From Nitrospinota bacterium (lineage in GTDB: Bacteria; UBA8248), in assembly GCA_003506735.1 (NCBI GenBank), contig DNYS01000064.1:20510-39585 (forward strand): 19,076 nt of DNA. Reading direction: 5' to 3'. Shown piece after piece: positions 6,898 to 12,972 of the stretch (position 1 is its first letter; every line of letters begins with the position of its first letter). The position numbers and the translations under genes were made by a program. The notes under the pieces were generated by a model, which searched no databases, was not told the DNA's origin, and saw only the letters and a program-made list of their open reading frames with translations.

Positions 6898-8070
6898 TCA
6901 CAAGTCCAGCAGGTTGCGGGCGATGATGATGCGCTGAATCTGGCTGGTGCCCTCGACGATCTGAATCTGTTTGGCGTCGCGCATGAAGCGCTCGAGCGGG
7001 TGGTCTTTCATGTAGCCCGCCCCGCCGAGGACCTGGATGCTGTCGATGGCCACCTTCATGGCCATGTCGGCGGCGAAGGTCTTGGCGGCCGAGAAGTAGC
7101 GGGCGTTCTCTTTTCCGATCTTCCCCGCGTCCACCAGCGCCGCCGCCCGGTAGACGAGCAGCCGCGCGGCCTCGATGTCGAGGAACATGTCGGCGAGCAT
7201 GAACTGGACGGCCTGGTGCTGGGCGATGGGTACCCCGAAGGCCTCGCGCTCCTTGGCGTAGCCGAGGGAGTAGTCGAGGCAGCCCTGGGCCAGGCCCACC
7301 GCGCGCGCGCCGATGACCGGGCGCATCTGGTTAAAACCGATCATGGCGGTCTTGAAGCCCCGGTTCACCTCGCCGACCTGGTTCTCCTTGGGGATGGCCA
7401 CGTTCTCGAAAATCAGCTCGCAGGTGGAAACGCCCCGCATGCCCATCTTCCGCTCGTGGCGGCCGACGCTGAAGCCGGGGGTGTCGGTGGGCACGATGAA
7501 GTAGGTGATCCCCCGCGTTCCCGCCGAGGGGTCCGTCTTGGCGGCCACGGTGATGAAGTCCGCCTTGTCGGGGCCGGTGCAGAAGGCCTTTTGCCCGTTG
7601 ATCACCCATTCCTCCCCCTCGAGGTCAGCGCGGGTGCGGATGTTCCCGGCGTCGGAGCCGGCATGGGGCTCGGTGAGGGCGTAGGAGCCCCGGAGCTCGC
7701 CCTTGGCGAGACCGGTCATGTAGTGTTTTTTCTGCTCCTCGGTTCCGCTCAGGTCGATGACGCGGCTCGCGAGCATGTTGAGGACGATGGGGATGAGGCT
7801 GTTCGAGCAGAAGCGGGCGATCTCCTCGACGGCGATGCAGCCGCCGAAAAACCCCATGCCCCCGCCGCCGTATTCCTCGGGAAAGAATATGCCGAGGAGC
7901 CCGTGATCCTTGAGGAGCTGGTAGATGTCCTCGGGGTATTCGTCCCGCTCATCGATCTCGGCGGCGCGGGGAGCGATGTGGCGCTCGGTCAGTTCGCGCA
8001 CCATCTTGCGGAGCATTTGCTGGGGCTCGGTGAGGTCGAAGGGCAGGGGGGTTTCGGTCTGCGGCGTCAT
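6898..8070 (-). CDS. Acyl-CoA dehydrogenase family flavoprotein
   Basis: Acyl-CoA dehydrogenases use FAD to oxidise the alpha-beta bond of acyl-CoA thioesters and pass electrons to ETF. The 390-residue product has the usual family length and all landmarks: signature ALTEPHAGSD (131-140), the second signature VLGGAGYMKDHPLERFMRD (347-365), and the catalytic base E373 in QIQIVEGTSQIQR, at the same place as the Glu of medium- and short-chain enzymes. The ATG at 8070 has GGAGCGAGAA just upstream; a longer frame to 8136 is unlikely because it would run through the candidate promoter. The gene is divergent from the amidohydrolase gene and points toward the ridA run. Chain-length or branched-chain specificity cannot be read from the sequence. 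Confidence 0.94.
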   Translation of the reverse strand: MTPQTETPLPFDLTEPQQMLRKMVRELTERHIAPRAAEIDERDEYPEDIYQLLKDHGLLGIFFPEEYGGGGMGFFGGCIAVEEIARFCSNSLIPIVLNMLASRVIDLSGTEEQKKHYMTGLAKGELRGSYALTEPHAGSDAGNIRTRADLEGEEWVINGQKAFCTGPDKADFITVAAKTDPSAGTRGITYFIVPTDTPGFSVGRHERKMGMRGVSTCELIFENVAIPKENQVGEVNRGFKTAMIGFNQMRPVIGARAVGLAQGCLDYSLGYAKEREAFGVPIAQHQAVQFMLADMFLDIEAARLLVYRAAALVDAGKIGKENARYFSAAKTFAADMAMKVAIDSIQVLGGAGYMKDHPLERFMRDAKQIQIVEGTSQIQRIIIARNLLDL

Positions 8071-8106
8071 TTCTCGCTCCGTCGAAAAGGAAATGGATTG
8101 GGAGCC

Positions 8107-8136
8107 ATGTTCCTCCGGGGAGCTTCGCACTGTCAA
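8107..8136 (-). promoter_or_regulatory. Candidate promoter for the acyl-CoA dehydrogenase gene
   Basis: A perfect TTGACA (8136-8131, minus strand) is followed after 18 bases by GAACAT (8112-8107), a weak -10 element with three of six matches. The predicted transcript would start about 30 bases before the ATG at 8070. Confidence 0.38.
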
Positions 8137-8151
8137 TGCGGGCGGACGGGT

Positions 8152-8180
8152 TTGCCCGGCGCCGGGAGGCGAAGTAGGCT
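8152..8180 (+). promoter_or_regulatory. Candidate promoter for the amidohydrolase gene, with an internal 12-base palindrome
   Basis: TTGCCC (8152-8157) and TAGGCT (8175-8180) are 17 bases apart. A perfect palindrome CCCGGCGCCGGG (8155-8166) overlaps the -35 element and the spacer and could be an operator shared with the divergent gene. Both elements are weak, and in GC-rich DNA such palindromes can arise by chance. Confidence 0.25.
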
Positions 8181-8257
8181 TTGTGGGGATCTACAAAAAC
8201 GGCGGGTTTCAAAGTGGAGATTTCCAGAGCCGGAAATTCGAACCGGGGGAGTGTGCC

Positions 8258-9415
8258 GTGTCCGATCTGATCATTCGAGGCGGCTATGTGGTCGATCCCT
8301 CCCAGGACCTCGAGGGGACGATGGACGTGGAGATTCGCGCGGGCCGCGTCCGCCGCATCGCGCCCCGCATCGAGCCGCGCGGAAGGCCCACGCTGAACGC
8401 GCGGGGGCGGATCGTCACGCCCGGTCTCGTCGATTTGCACTGTCATTTCTTCGAGGGGGTGAGCCACTACGGGGTGAACCTCGAGGCGTCCATGCTCGCG
8501 CGCGGGGTGACGGCGGCGGTGGACACCGGCAGCGCGGGCTCCCAGACGTTCTCCACTTTCAGGAGCGGATTCCTCGATCCGGCGCGGATGACCACGCGCG
8601 CGTTTCTCAACATCTCGGCGGGCGGCCTCCTCATCGACGGGCTGGGGGAGAACGTGGACATGCGGGCGCTCCGGGTGGAGGACGCGGTGGAGTGTTATGG
8701 GAGGAACCGGGACATTCTCCTCGGAATGAAGGTCCGCCTGAGCCGGAACGTGGTCGAGCGCAGCGGGGGCAGGCCGCTCGACGCCGCCCTCGATGCCTCG
8801 AAGGCCCTGAGGGTGCCTCTCATGGTGCATGTGGGCGACACGCCCGACTCGCTGCCCAAGATCCTCAAAAAGCTCCGCCCGGGCGACGTCCTCACCCACG
8901 CCTTTCACGGAAGGGCCGAGGGCATCCTCGATCGGCGGGGGCGGGTCCGCCGGGCGGTCTGGGAGGCGCGGGACCGGGGAATCCTCCTCGACGTTGCCCA
9001 CGGGCGGGCGAGTTTCAGTTTCGATACGCTCGAGGCCGCGATGGCCCAGGGGCTCATGCCCGGCAACCTGAGCACGGATCTTCACACCCATTGCATCGAC
9101 GGGCCCGTCTATGATTTTCCGAACCTGATGAGCAAGTTCCTGGCGCTGGGCTTTTCGCTCGGCCAGGTGGTGCGCCTGAGCACCCAGACGGCGGCGGCTT
9201 GGCTCGGGATGGAGGGCGAGATCGGAACCCTCCGGCCCGGCGCGCGGGGGGATGTGGCGGTGCTGCGGATGAGGGAGGGGAGGTTCCGGTTCACCGACTC
9301 GGAGGGCGCCCATCGGCGGGGCGGGCGGATGCTCGAAGCGGTATGCGTCGTCCTCGGCGGAGAGGCGCTCCGCCCCAGTGGTAAGAATCGGCGGCGGCTC
9401 CGAAGGGTCTCTTAA
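8258..9415 (+). CDS. Amidohydrolase/deacetylase family metallohydrolase
   Basis: This 385-residue protein belongs to the amidohydrolase superfamily (dihydroorotase/D-hydantoinase-like, near the EF_0837/Atu3266 group, of which one member hydrolyses acetyl-(R)-mandelate). The metal ligands are all visible: H61 and H63 (DLHCHF), K158 in GMKVRLS as the probable carboxylated lysine, H191 (MVHVGD), H214 (THAFHG) and the catalytic D274 (STDLHTH). The group-typical block LLDVAHGRASFSFDTLEAAM is also present. The GTG at 8258 is chosen because GGGGGAG ends 6 bases upstream and the product then begins at the usual MSDLIIRGG strand. The last ~15 residues are arginine-rich. It is transcribed away from the acyl-CoA dehydrogenase gene. 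Its physiological substrate is unknown. Confidence 0.9.
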   Translation: MSDLIIRGGYVVDPSQDLEGTMDVEIRAGRVRRIAPRIEPRGRPTLNARGRIVTPGLVDLHCHFFEGVSHYGVNLEASMLARGVTAAVDTGSAGSQTFSTFRSGFLDPARMTTRAFLNISAGGLLIDGLGENVDMRALRVEDAVECYGRNRDILLGMKVRLSRNVVERSGGRPLDAALDASKALRVPLMVHVGDTPDSLPKILKKLRPGDVLTHAFHGRAEGILDRRGRVRRAVWEARDRGILLDVAHGRASFSFDTLEAAMAQGLMPGNLSTDLHTHCIDGPVYDFPNLMSKFLALGFSLGQVVRLSTQTAAAWLGMEGEIGTLRPGARGDVAVLRMREGRFRFTDSEGAHRRGGRMLEAVCVVLGGEALRPSGKNRRRLRRVS

Positions 9416-9452
9416 TAAGGGTCCGGAGCGGGTCCCTGGCCCGCTTCCCGGC

Positions 9453-9481
9453 TTGACGGGCGGGGCGGGCGGAGGTAGGTT
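9453..9481 (+). promoter_or_regulatory. Candidate promoter of the DAHP synthase leader
   Basis: TTGACG (9453-9458) and TAGGTT (9476-9481) are separated by exactly 17 bases. The -35 is five of six, the -10 only three of six. Transcription would begin about 35 bases before the leader ORF start at 9522. Confidence 0.35.
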
Positions 9482-9521
9482 TCAGCCTCGTTTCGGACGG
9501 TTTTTGAAGGGGTTTTGGGTC

Positions 9522-9611
9522 ATGCGCGAGATGCCGGTTCAGGCTGGATGGTGGAGGGGGCGATTCTATTTCGGCTTTACCCCCGTCCGCCCGCGCGCCG
9601 GCTCCGGTTGA
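9522..9611 (+). CDS. Putative leader peptide of the DAHP synthase attenuator (29 codons)
   Basis: The ORF runs from an ATG preceded by GAAGGGG (9506-9512, 9-base spacing) to a TGA at 9609. Residues 10-19 read WWRGRFYFGF: two tandem Trp codons, then Phe, Tyr, Phe and one more Phe, so six of ten residues are aromatic. Such a run is rare by chance and is the hallmark of attenuator control peptides, where low charged tRNA stalls the ribosome on the control codons. It sits upstream of an intrinsic terminator and the gene for the first enzyme of aromatic amino acid synthesis. A second in-frame ATG at 9531 could also serve as start. The peptide itself would have no other function. An alternative is that the ORF is chance and only the terminator matters. 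Confidence 0.72.
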   Translation: MREMPVQAGWWRGRFYFGFTPVRPRAGSG

Positions 9612-9674
9612 TCCACCCCGGGCGGCGGCGGGGGGACATGCCGATCCGCCCCGGCGACGCAAATTATTCAATCA

Positions 9675-9706
9675 GCCACGGGGCCCGGCCCGTGGCGATT
9701 TTTTTT
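9675..9706 (+). terminator. Strong intrinsic terminator just before DAHP synthase (attenuator terminator)
   Basis: A perfect 8-base stem, GCCACGGG (9675-9682) with CCCGTGGC (9689-9696), has a 6-base loop and is followed by GA and eight T. It ends only 32 bases before the ATG at 9739, which leaves no room for a promoter. Transcripts reaching the gene must therefore pass through it, which argues for attenuation rather than simple termination of the upstream gene. Confidence 0.82.
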
Positions 9707-9738
9707 GATCTCAAATCTCATCGCAAGGAGAGAAGACG

Positions 9739-10755
9739 ATGATTGTCGTAATGAAAGAAAGGGCCACCGAGAAAGAAATCGAGGGGGCCATCAAACGGGT
9801 CAAGGAGCTGGGCTGCACCGAGCACGTCATGCGCGGGGTCGAGCGCACCGTGATCGCCGCCCTGGGCGATGAGCGGGGCAAGAACATGGAGGAGGCGCTG
9901 AGGGTGCTGGCGGGCGTGGAGAACGTCATGCCCGTTTTGAAGCCCTATCAACTGGCGAGCAACGAGGGGCGCCCCGAGCGCACTGTGGTAGACGTGAACG
10001 GCGTCAAGTTCGGCGGCCCCCAACTCGTCGTCGTGGCGGGGCCCTGTTCGGTCGAGAGCCGGGAGCAGATTCTCGCCTCGGCCGATGCGGTCAAGGCCGG
10101 CGGCGGGCATGTGCTCCGGGGTGGCGCCTTCAAGCCCCGGACCTCTCCCTACAGTTTTCAGGGAATGGCCGAGGAGGGGCTCAAGCTCCTGGCCGAGGCG
10201 CGCGACCGGACCAGCCTGCCCATCCAGACCGAGGTGATGGACACCGAGGATATCGACCTGGTCGCGGACTATGCCGACATTCTCCAGATCGGGGCGCGGA
10301 ACGTGCAAAATTTTTCCCTGCTGAAAAAGGTGGGGAAGCTGAAAAAAGCGATTTTCCTCAAGCGCGGCCTTTCCACCACGATCGAGGAATATCTCATGTC
10401 GGCCGAATACGTCATGAGCCAGGGGAATCCCAACGTGATCCTCTGCGAACGGGGCATCCGGACCTTCGAGACGGCGCTGCGCAATACGCTCGACATCAGC
10501 GCGGTGCCCGTATTGAAGGAGCAGACCCATCTTCCGGTGATGGTGGACCCGAGCCACGCCGCGGGGGTCTGGCGGTTCGTGCCTGCTCTGTCGAAGGCCG
10601 CCGTCGCCGTGGGCGCGGACGGGCTCATGATCGAGATTCATCCCGACCCCGCCTCCGCCATGTCGGATGGGCCCCAGTCGCTCAAGCCCAAGAATTTCGC
10701 GCAGCTTATGAAAGACCTCGCTCCCTTCGCGAAGGCCGCGGGCCGAACGCTCTAA
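9739..10755 (+). CDS. aroF: 3-deoxy-7-phosphoheptulonate (DAHP) synthase, type I-beta with N-terminal regulatory domain
   Basis: DAHP synthase condenses phosphoenolpyruvate and erythrose 4-phosphate, the first step of the shikimate pathway to Phe, Tyr and Trp. The 338-residue product starts with a ~70-residue ferredoxin-like domain ([15 protein letters not shown]...), as in Thermotoga-type enzymes, where it mediates feedback inhibition. The catalytic barrel follows: AGPCSVES (100-107) with the metal ligand C103, the PEP-binding KPRTS (132-136), H273 in [10 protein letters not shown]299 in MIEIHPDP and D310 in SDGPQSL. AAGGAG (9725-9730) lies 8 bases before the ATG. The next gene starts one base after the stop. 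The leader ORF and terminator upstream suggest control by aromatic amino acid supply. Confidence 0.96.
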   Translation: MIVVMKERATEKEIEGAIKRVKELGCTEHVMRGVERTVIAALGDERGKNMEEALRVLAGVENVMPVLKPYQLASNEGRPERTVVDVNGVKFGGPQLVVVAGPCSVESREQILASADAVKAGGGHVLRGGAFKPRTSPYSFQGMAEEGLKLLAEARDRTSLPIQTEVMDTEDIDLVADYADILQIGARNVQNFSLLKKVGKLKKAIFLKRGLSTTIEEYLMSAEYVMSQGNPNVILCERGIRTFETALRNTLDISAVPVLKEQTHLPVMVDPSHAAGVWRFVPALSKAAVAVGADGLMIEIHPDPASAMSDGPQSLKPKNFAQLMKDLAPFAKAAGRTL

Positions 10756-10756
10756 G

Positions 10757-11647
10757 TTGGCGATCCTTTTCGTTTTCGTCGATGGGATGGGGCTCGCCCC
10801 CCCGGGGCCGCACAACCCGCTCGCCGCGCTCGATGAGGGGCCGCTCTCCGGCCTCGGCGGAAACGCCCCCCTCCCGGCGGGCTTTGGTCTGATCTCCGCC
10901 GATGCCTGTCTCGGTGTGCCCGGCACTCCGCAGAGCGCGACCGGAGGCGCTTCCCTCTTCACGGGCCGGAACGCCCCGGCGCTGGTGGGGGACCACCTGC
11001 AGGGCTATCCGAACGCCGCGCTCCGGGAGCTCATCGCGCGCGATGGCCTGCTTCGAAAAGCCCGCGAGCGGGGAGCGCACGTGGATTTCGCCAACGCCTA
11101 CACGCCCGCCTTTTTTTCACGCGGGAGAACCCGCCACCGCTCGGTGACGACCGTGATGGCCGAGAGCTCGGGGATTCCGCTCAAGCGCCTGGAACACCTT
11201 CGGCGCGGCGAGGCCGTCTACCGGGAATTCACCAACCGCTACCTCATTGAATCCGGCCTGGAGATCGAGGAAATCTCGCCCGAGGAGGCGGGCGCCCGGC
11301 TCGGCCGGATGACCAGGGCGCGCGATTTGCTCGTATATGAGTTTTTTCAGACAGATATAGCCGGTCACCGAGGGACATTCGAGGATGCGCTGGAGGTTCT
11401 CGGGCCGCTGAACCGCTTCCTGGGTGCCGCCGTGGCGGAACTCGACCCGGCCCGGGACGCATTTGTCCTCAGCAGCGACCACGGCAATATCGAGGATATG
11501 AGCATTTCATCCCACACAACCAATAAAGTCCCTATCTTGTTGTGGGGTAAAGGGTTATCCAAATGGCCCACCACCGGGGAATCCCCCGGCATCCTGGACG
11601 TTTCGCCGGGAATTCACACTCTGTTACGAGAATTCATGCTCTGTTAG
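10757..11647 (+). CDS. Alkaline phosphatase/iPGM superfamily metalloenzyme
   Basis: The 296-residue product carries the two-metal site of the 2,3-bisphosphoglycerate-independent phosphoglycerate mutase/phosphopentomutase group: D9 (FVDGMG), a probable nucleophile T62 in SATGGASLFTGR, D200 and H204 (QTDIAGH), D241-H242 (SSDHGNIED) and H253 (SSHTTNKVP). It is much shorter than iPGM (~510 residues) and lacks its large inserted phosphotransferase domain, so a phosphatase or other phosphoryl hydrolase seems more likely than a mutase. It starts at a TTG one base after the aroF stop, with only a poor ribosome binding site, so translational coupling is likely. Members of this short group are usually annotated simply as metalloenzyme domain proteins. 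The substrate is unknown and a link to aromatic synthesis is not shown. The C-terminal codons lie in an imperfect 20-base tandem repeat. Confidence 0.82.
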   Translation: MAILFVFVDGMGLAPPGPHNPLAALDEGPLSGLGGNAPLPAGFGLISADACLGVPGTPQSATGGASLFTGRNAPALVGDHLQGYPNAALRELIARDGLLRKARERGAHVDFANAYTPAFFSRGRTRHRSVTTVMAESSGIPLKRLEHLRRGEAVYREFTNRYLIESGLEIEEISPEEAGARLGRMTRARDLLVYEFFQTDIAGHRGTFEDALEVLGPLNRFLGAAVAELDPARDAFVLSSDHGNIEDMSISSHTTNKVPILLWGKGLSKWPTTGESPGILDVSPGIHTLLREFMLC

Positions 11648-11650
11648 AGG
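11611..11650 (+). repeat. Imperfect 20-base tandem repeat over the 3' end of the metalloenzyme gene
   Basis: Bases 11611-11630 and 11631-11650 match at 15 of 20 positions (shared AATTCA and CTCTGTTA cores). The unit is not a multiple of three, so the second copy is read in another frame and supplies the final residues EFMLC and the TAG stop. Confidence 0.55.
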
Positions 11651-11716
11651 CCCGCTGAAGCGAATCCCCCCTGTTTTGCCCCATAAAAAAAAGGTATTCC
11701 ACGGATCATTTAAACG

Positions 11717-11745
11717 TTGACCATTGCTTTGAATACCTATATATT
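11717..11745 (+). promoter_or_regulatory. Near-consensus sigma-70 promoter for the rodZ-like gene
   Basis: TTGACC (11717-11722) and TATATT (11740-11745), each five of six to consensus, are 17 bases apart within an AT-rich island (about 11685-11780) that stands out from the GC-rich surroundings. The start of transcription would fall near 11752, about 55 bases before the ATG at 11808. This is the best promoter in the window. The rest of the 160-base gap 11648-11807 shows no gene. Confidence 0.72.
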
Positions 11746-11807
11746 TGTTTTTCTTATGTTTAGCTTTTTTTATTATCCTTGCCCGAGCAGGGCCGGGTGG
11801 ATGGCCG

Positions 11808-12899
11808 ATGGCGGAGTGGAATTTGTCAATCGAAGATGCGGGCCTCGGCGCCTACCTGAGGCGCGAGCGCGAAGAGCGGGGAATTTCCATTGCGGATGTT
11901 GCCAGCAGTACGCGTGTGCGAACCTTCTATATCGAGAAGATTGAAGCCGAGGAGTTCGGGGACCTCCCCGGCGTTCCGATTTGCCGCGGCTTCATTCGTG
12001 CCTATGCCACCCATATCGGCGTGGATGCGGATCACGTTGTTCAGTATTACAACAATACCGTTGGCGCCGTCTCCGATGACATCGACGACAAGCTTGCGGT
12101 AAAGATCCGGTTCTCTCCCGTTGCTTTTCCGAAACGAAGCAAGCTGCTTCTTCCGATCGCCGTGGTGGTTTTGTTCATTCTCGGGAGCGGCGCTTTTTTG
12201 TGGTTCGTCAAAGGCAAGACCGCGCAATTCGGAAAGCTGGGCGGGTTCACCGATCGGATCAAGGCGGTCGCTCAGCCCGCCATCAAGGAATTGAGAAAAT
12301 TGAACGGCTCATCGAAAGGCCGTTCCACGAAGGCTGGCGCGGGCGCCGGCCGAACGGCGGCGGCGCCCAAAATTTCCTCCCAGAGAGGTGGCATCGGCGG
12401 AAAACCGAACGCCCGAAAATTTCCCGGGGCAACGAAAGTGAGTGGGAGCGCCAAGCCCGCCGGCCCCCGTTCCACCCGGGTCGCACCGAATCTGCCCGTT
12501 CCTGTCAAGTCATTGAAATCATCGAATATAAAATCATCCCCCAGCGCCCTCGGCCTCCGCACGGCGTCCCTCCCCGGGAAGGTGGAGACCCCGGCGGTTC
12601 GGCCGAAAACAGAGGCGCTGTTGGGCCTTACGATCAAGGCGGTGGAGGATACCTGGCTTCGCATCCAGGTGGATTCGAAGGAATCCTTCGAGATCCTGCT
12701 CGCCGGGGGAAGCCAGAAGACCTGGCGGGGGCGCGGCAAGTTTGTCCTGACAGTGGGCAACCTCGCCGGGACAAAAATTTTTCTAAACGATACGGCGGTC
12801 GCTCTTCCGCAAACGGCTTCGAACGTCTTGCGCGAGTTCGTCATCACAAAAAAGATGATCGAACTTCAACAGGCCTCCTCCCTGAGAACGGTAGAGTAG
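11808..12899 (+). CDS. rodZ: RodZ-like helix-turn-helix membrane protein
   Basis: RodZ anchors MreB filaments to the inner membrane and supports rod shape. The 363-residue product has the RodZ order of parts: a cytoplasmic HTH_25-type helix-turn-helix domain (GAYLRREREERGISIADVAS, residues 14-75 overall) with the SSTRVRTFYIEKIEAEEF helices, one membrane segment (LLLPIAVVVLFILGSGAFLW, 113-132), a basic Ser/Gly/Lys/Pro-rich linker (about 135-268) and a C-terminal beta-rich domain (DUF4115-like, 270-345: LTIKAVEDTWLRIQVD ... ILLAGGSQKTWRGRGKF). The ATG at 11808 is chosen because the longer frame begins at a TTG inside the -10 element. Linkage to mfd downstream is close (73 bases). Similar single-pass HTH proteins may act in other shape or division roles, so the exact partner is inferred. 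Confidence 0.87.
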   Translation: MAEWNLSIEDAGLGAYLRREREERGISIADVASSTRVRTFYIEKIEAEEFGDLPGVPICRGFIRAYATHIGVDADHVVQYYNNTVGAVSDDIDDKLAVKIRFSPVAFPKRSKLLLPIAVVVLFILGSGAFLWFVKGKTAQFGKLGGFTDRIKAVAQPAIKELRKLNGSSKGRSTKAGAGAGRTAAAPKISSQRGGIGGKPNARKFPGATKVSGSAKPAGPRSTRVAPNLPVPVKSLKSSNIKSSPSALGLRTASLPGKVETPAVRPKTEALLGLTIKAVEDTWLRIQVDSKESFEILLAGGSQKTWRGRGKFVLTVGNLAGTKIFLNDTAVALPQTASNVLREFVITKKMIELQQASSLRTVE

Positions 12900-12903
12900 T
12901 TTC

Positions 12904-12925
12904 CGGGCCTCGGACGAGGCCTGGA
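12904..12925 (+). other. Stable hairpin between rodZ and mfd, not a typical intrinsic terminator
   Basis: CCGGGCCTC and GAGGCCTGG form a 9-pair stem (one G-T) with a GGAC loop, five bases after the rodZ stop. It is followed by ATTAAAATTT rather than a clean T-run, so it may protect the mRNA end or attenuate read-through into mfd. The remaining gap (12926-12972) is AT-rich and holds a palindrome CGATTAATCG at 12937-12946; no clear promoter was found. Confidence 0.45.
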
Positions 12926-12972
12926 TTAAAATTTCCGATTAATCGATTTCATTTTTAGTTTTATCCCGGAAC

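Larger units (their letters stand above)
9416..9738 (+). promoter_or_regulatory. 323-base non-coding leader upstream of DAHP synthase (putative attenuator region)
   Basis: This gap contains an AGCGGG/CCCGCT hairpin just after the amidohydrolase stop (9427-9445, no T-tract), a possible promoter, a short aromatic-rich ORF with its own ribosome binding site, several mutually exclusive GC-rich pairings and an intrinsic terminator directly before the DAHP synthase gene. Possible competing pairings are 9587-9593 with 9619-9625 (perfect CCGCCCG/CGGGCGG), 9618-9623 with the terminator loop 9683-9688, and 9648-9653 with 9679-9684. The layout is that of ribosome-mediated transcription attenuation; the exact switching scheme was not resolved by hand. 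Confidence 0.6.

Noticed and set aside
7949..9313. 454-residue minus-strand frame opposite the amidohydrolase gene
   Set aside because: It runs through the amidohydrolase gene and the divergent promoter region and has low-complexity Arg/Pro/His composition.
9427..9445. Hairpin just after the amidohydrolase stop as an intrinsic terminator
   Set aside because: The AGCGGG/CCCGCT stem has no following T-run; it is noted only as part of the leader region.
9639..9742. Alternative leader ORF from ATG 9639 (contains NYSISHG and IFFD) that overlaps the aroF start by ATGA
   Set aside because: It would be translated through the terminator hairpin, has few control codons and lacks a clean ribosome binding site; the ORF at 9522 is much richer in aromatic codons.
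11745..11807. Hydrophobic N-terminal extension of the RodZ-like protein from TTG 11745
   Set aside because: The TTG is part of the -10 hexamer of a near-consensus promoter, so it would not be in the mRNA; RodZ proteins begin with the cytoplasmic HTH domain, not a signal-like segment.
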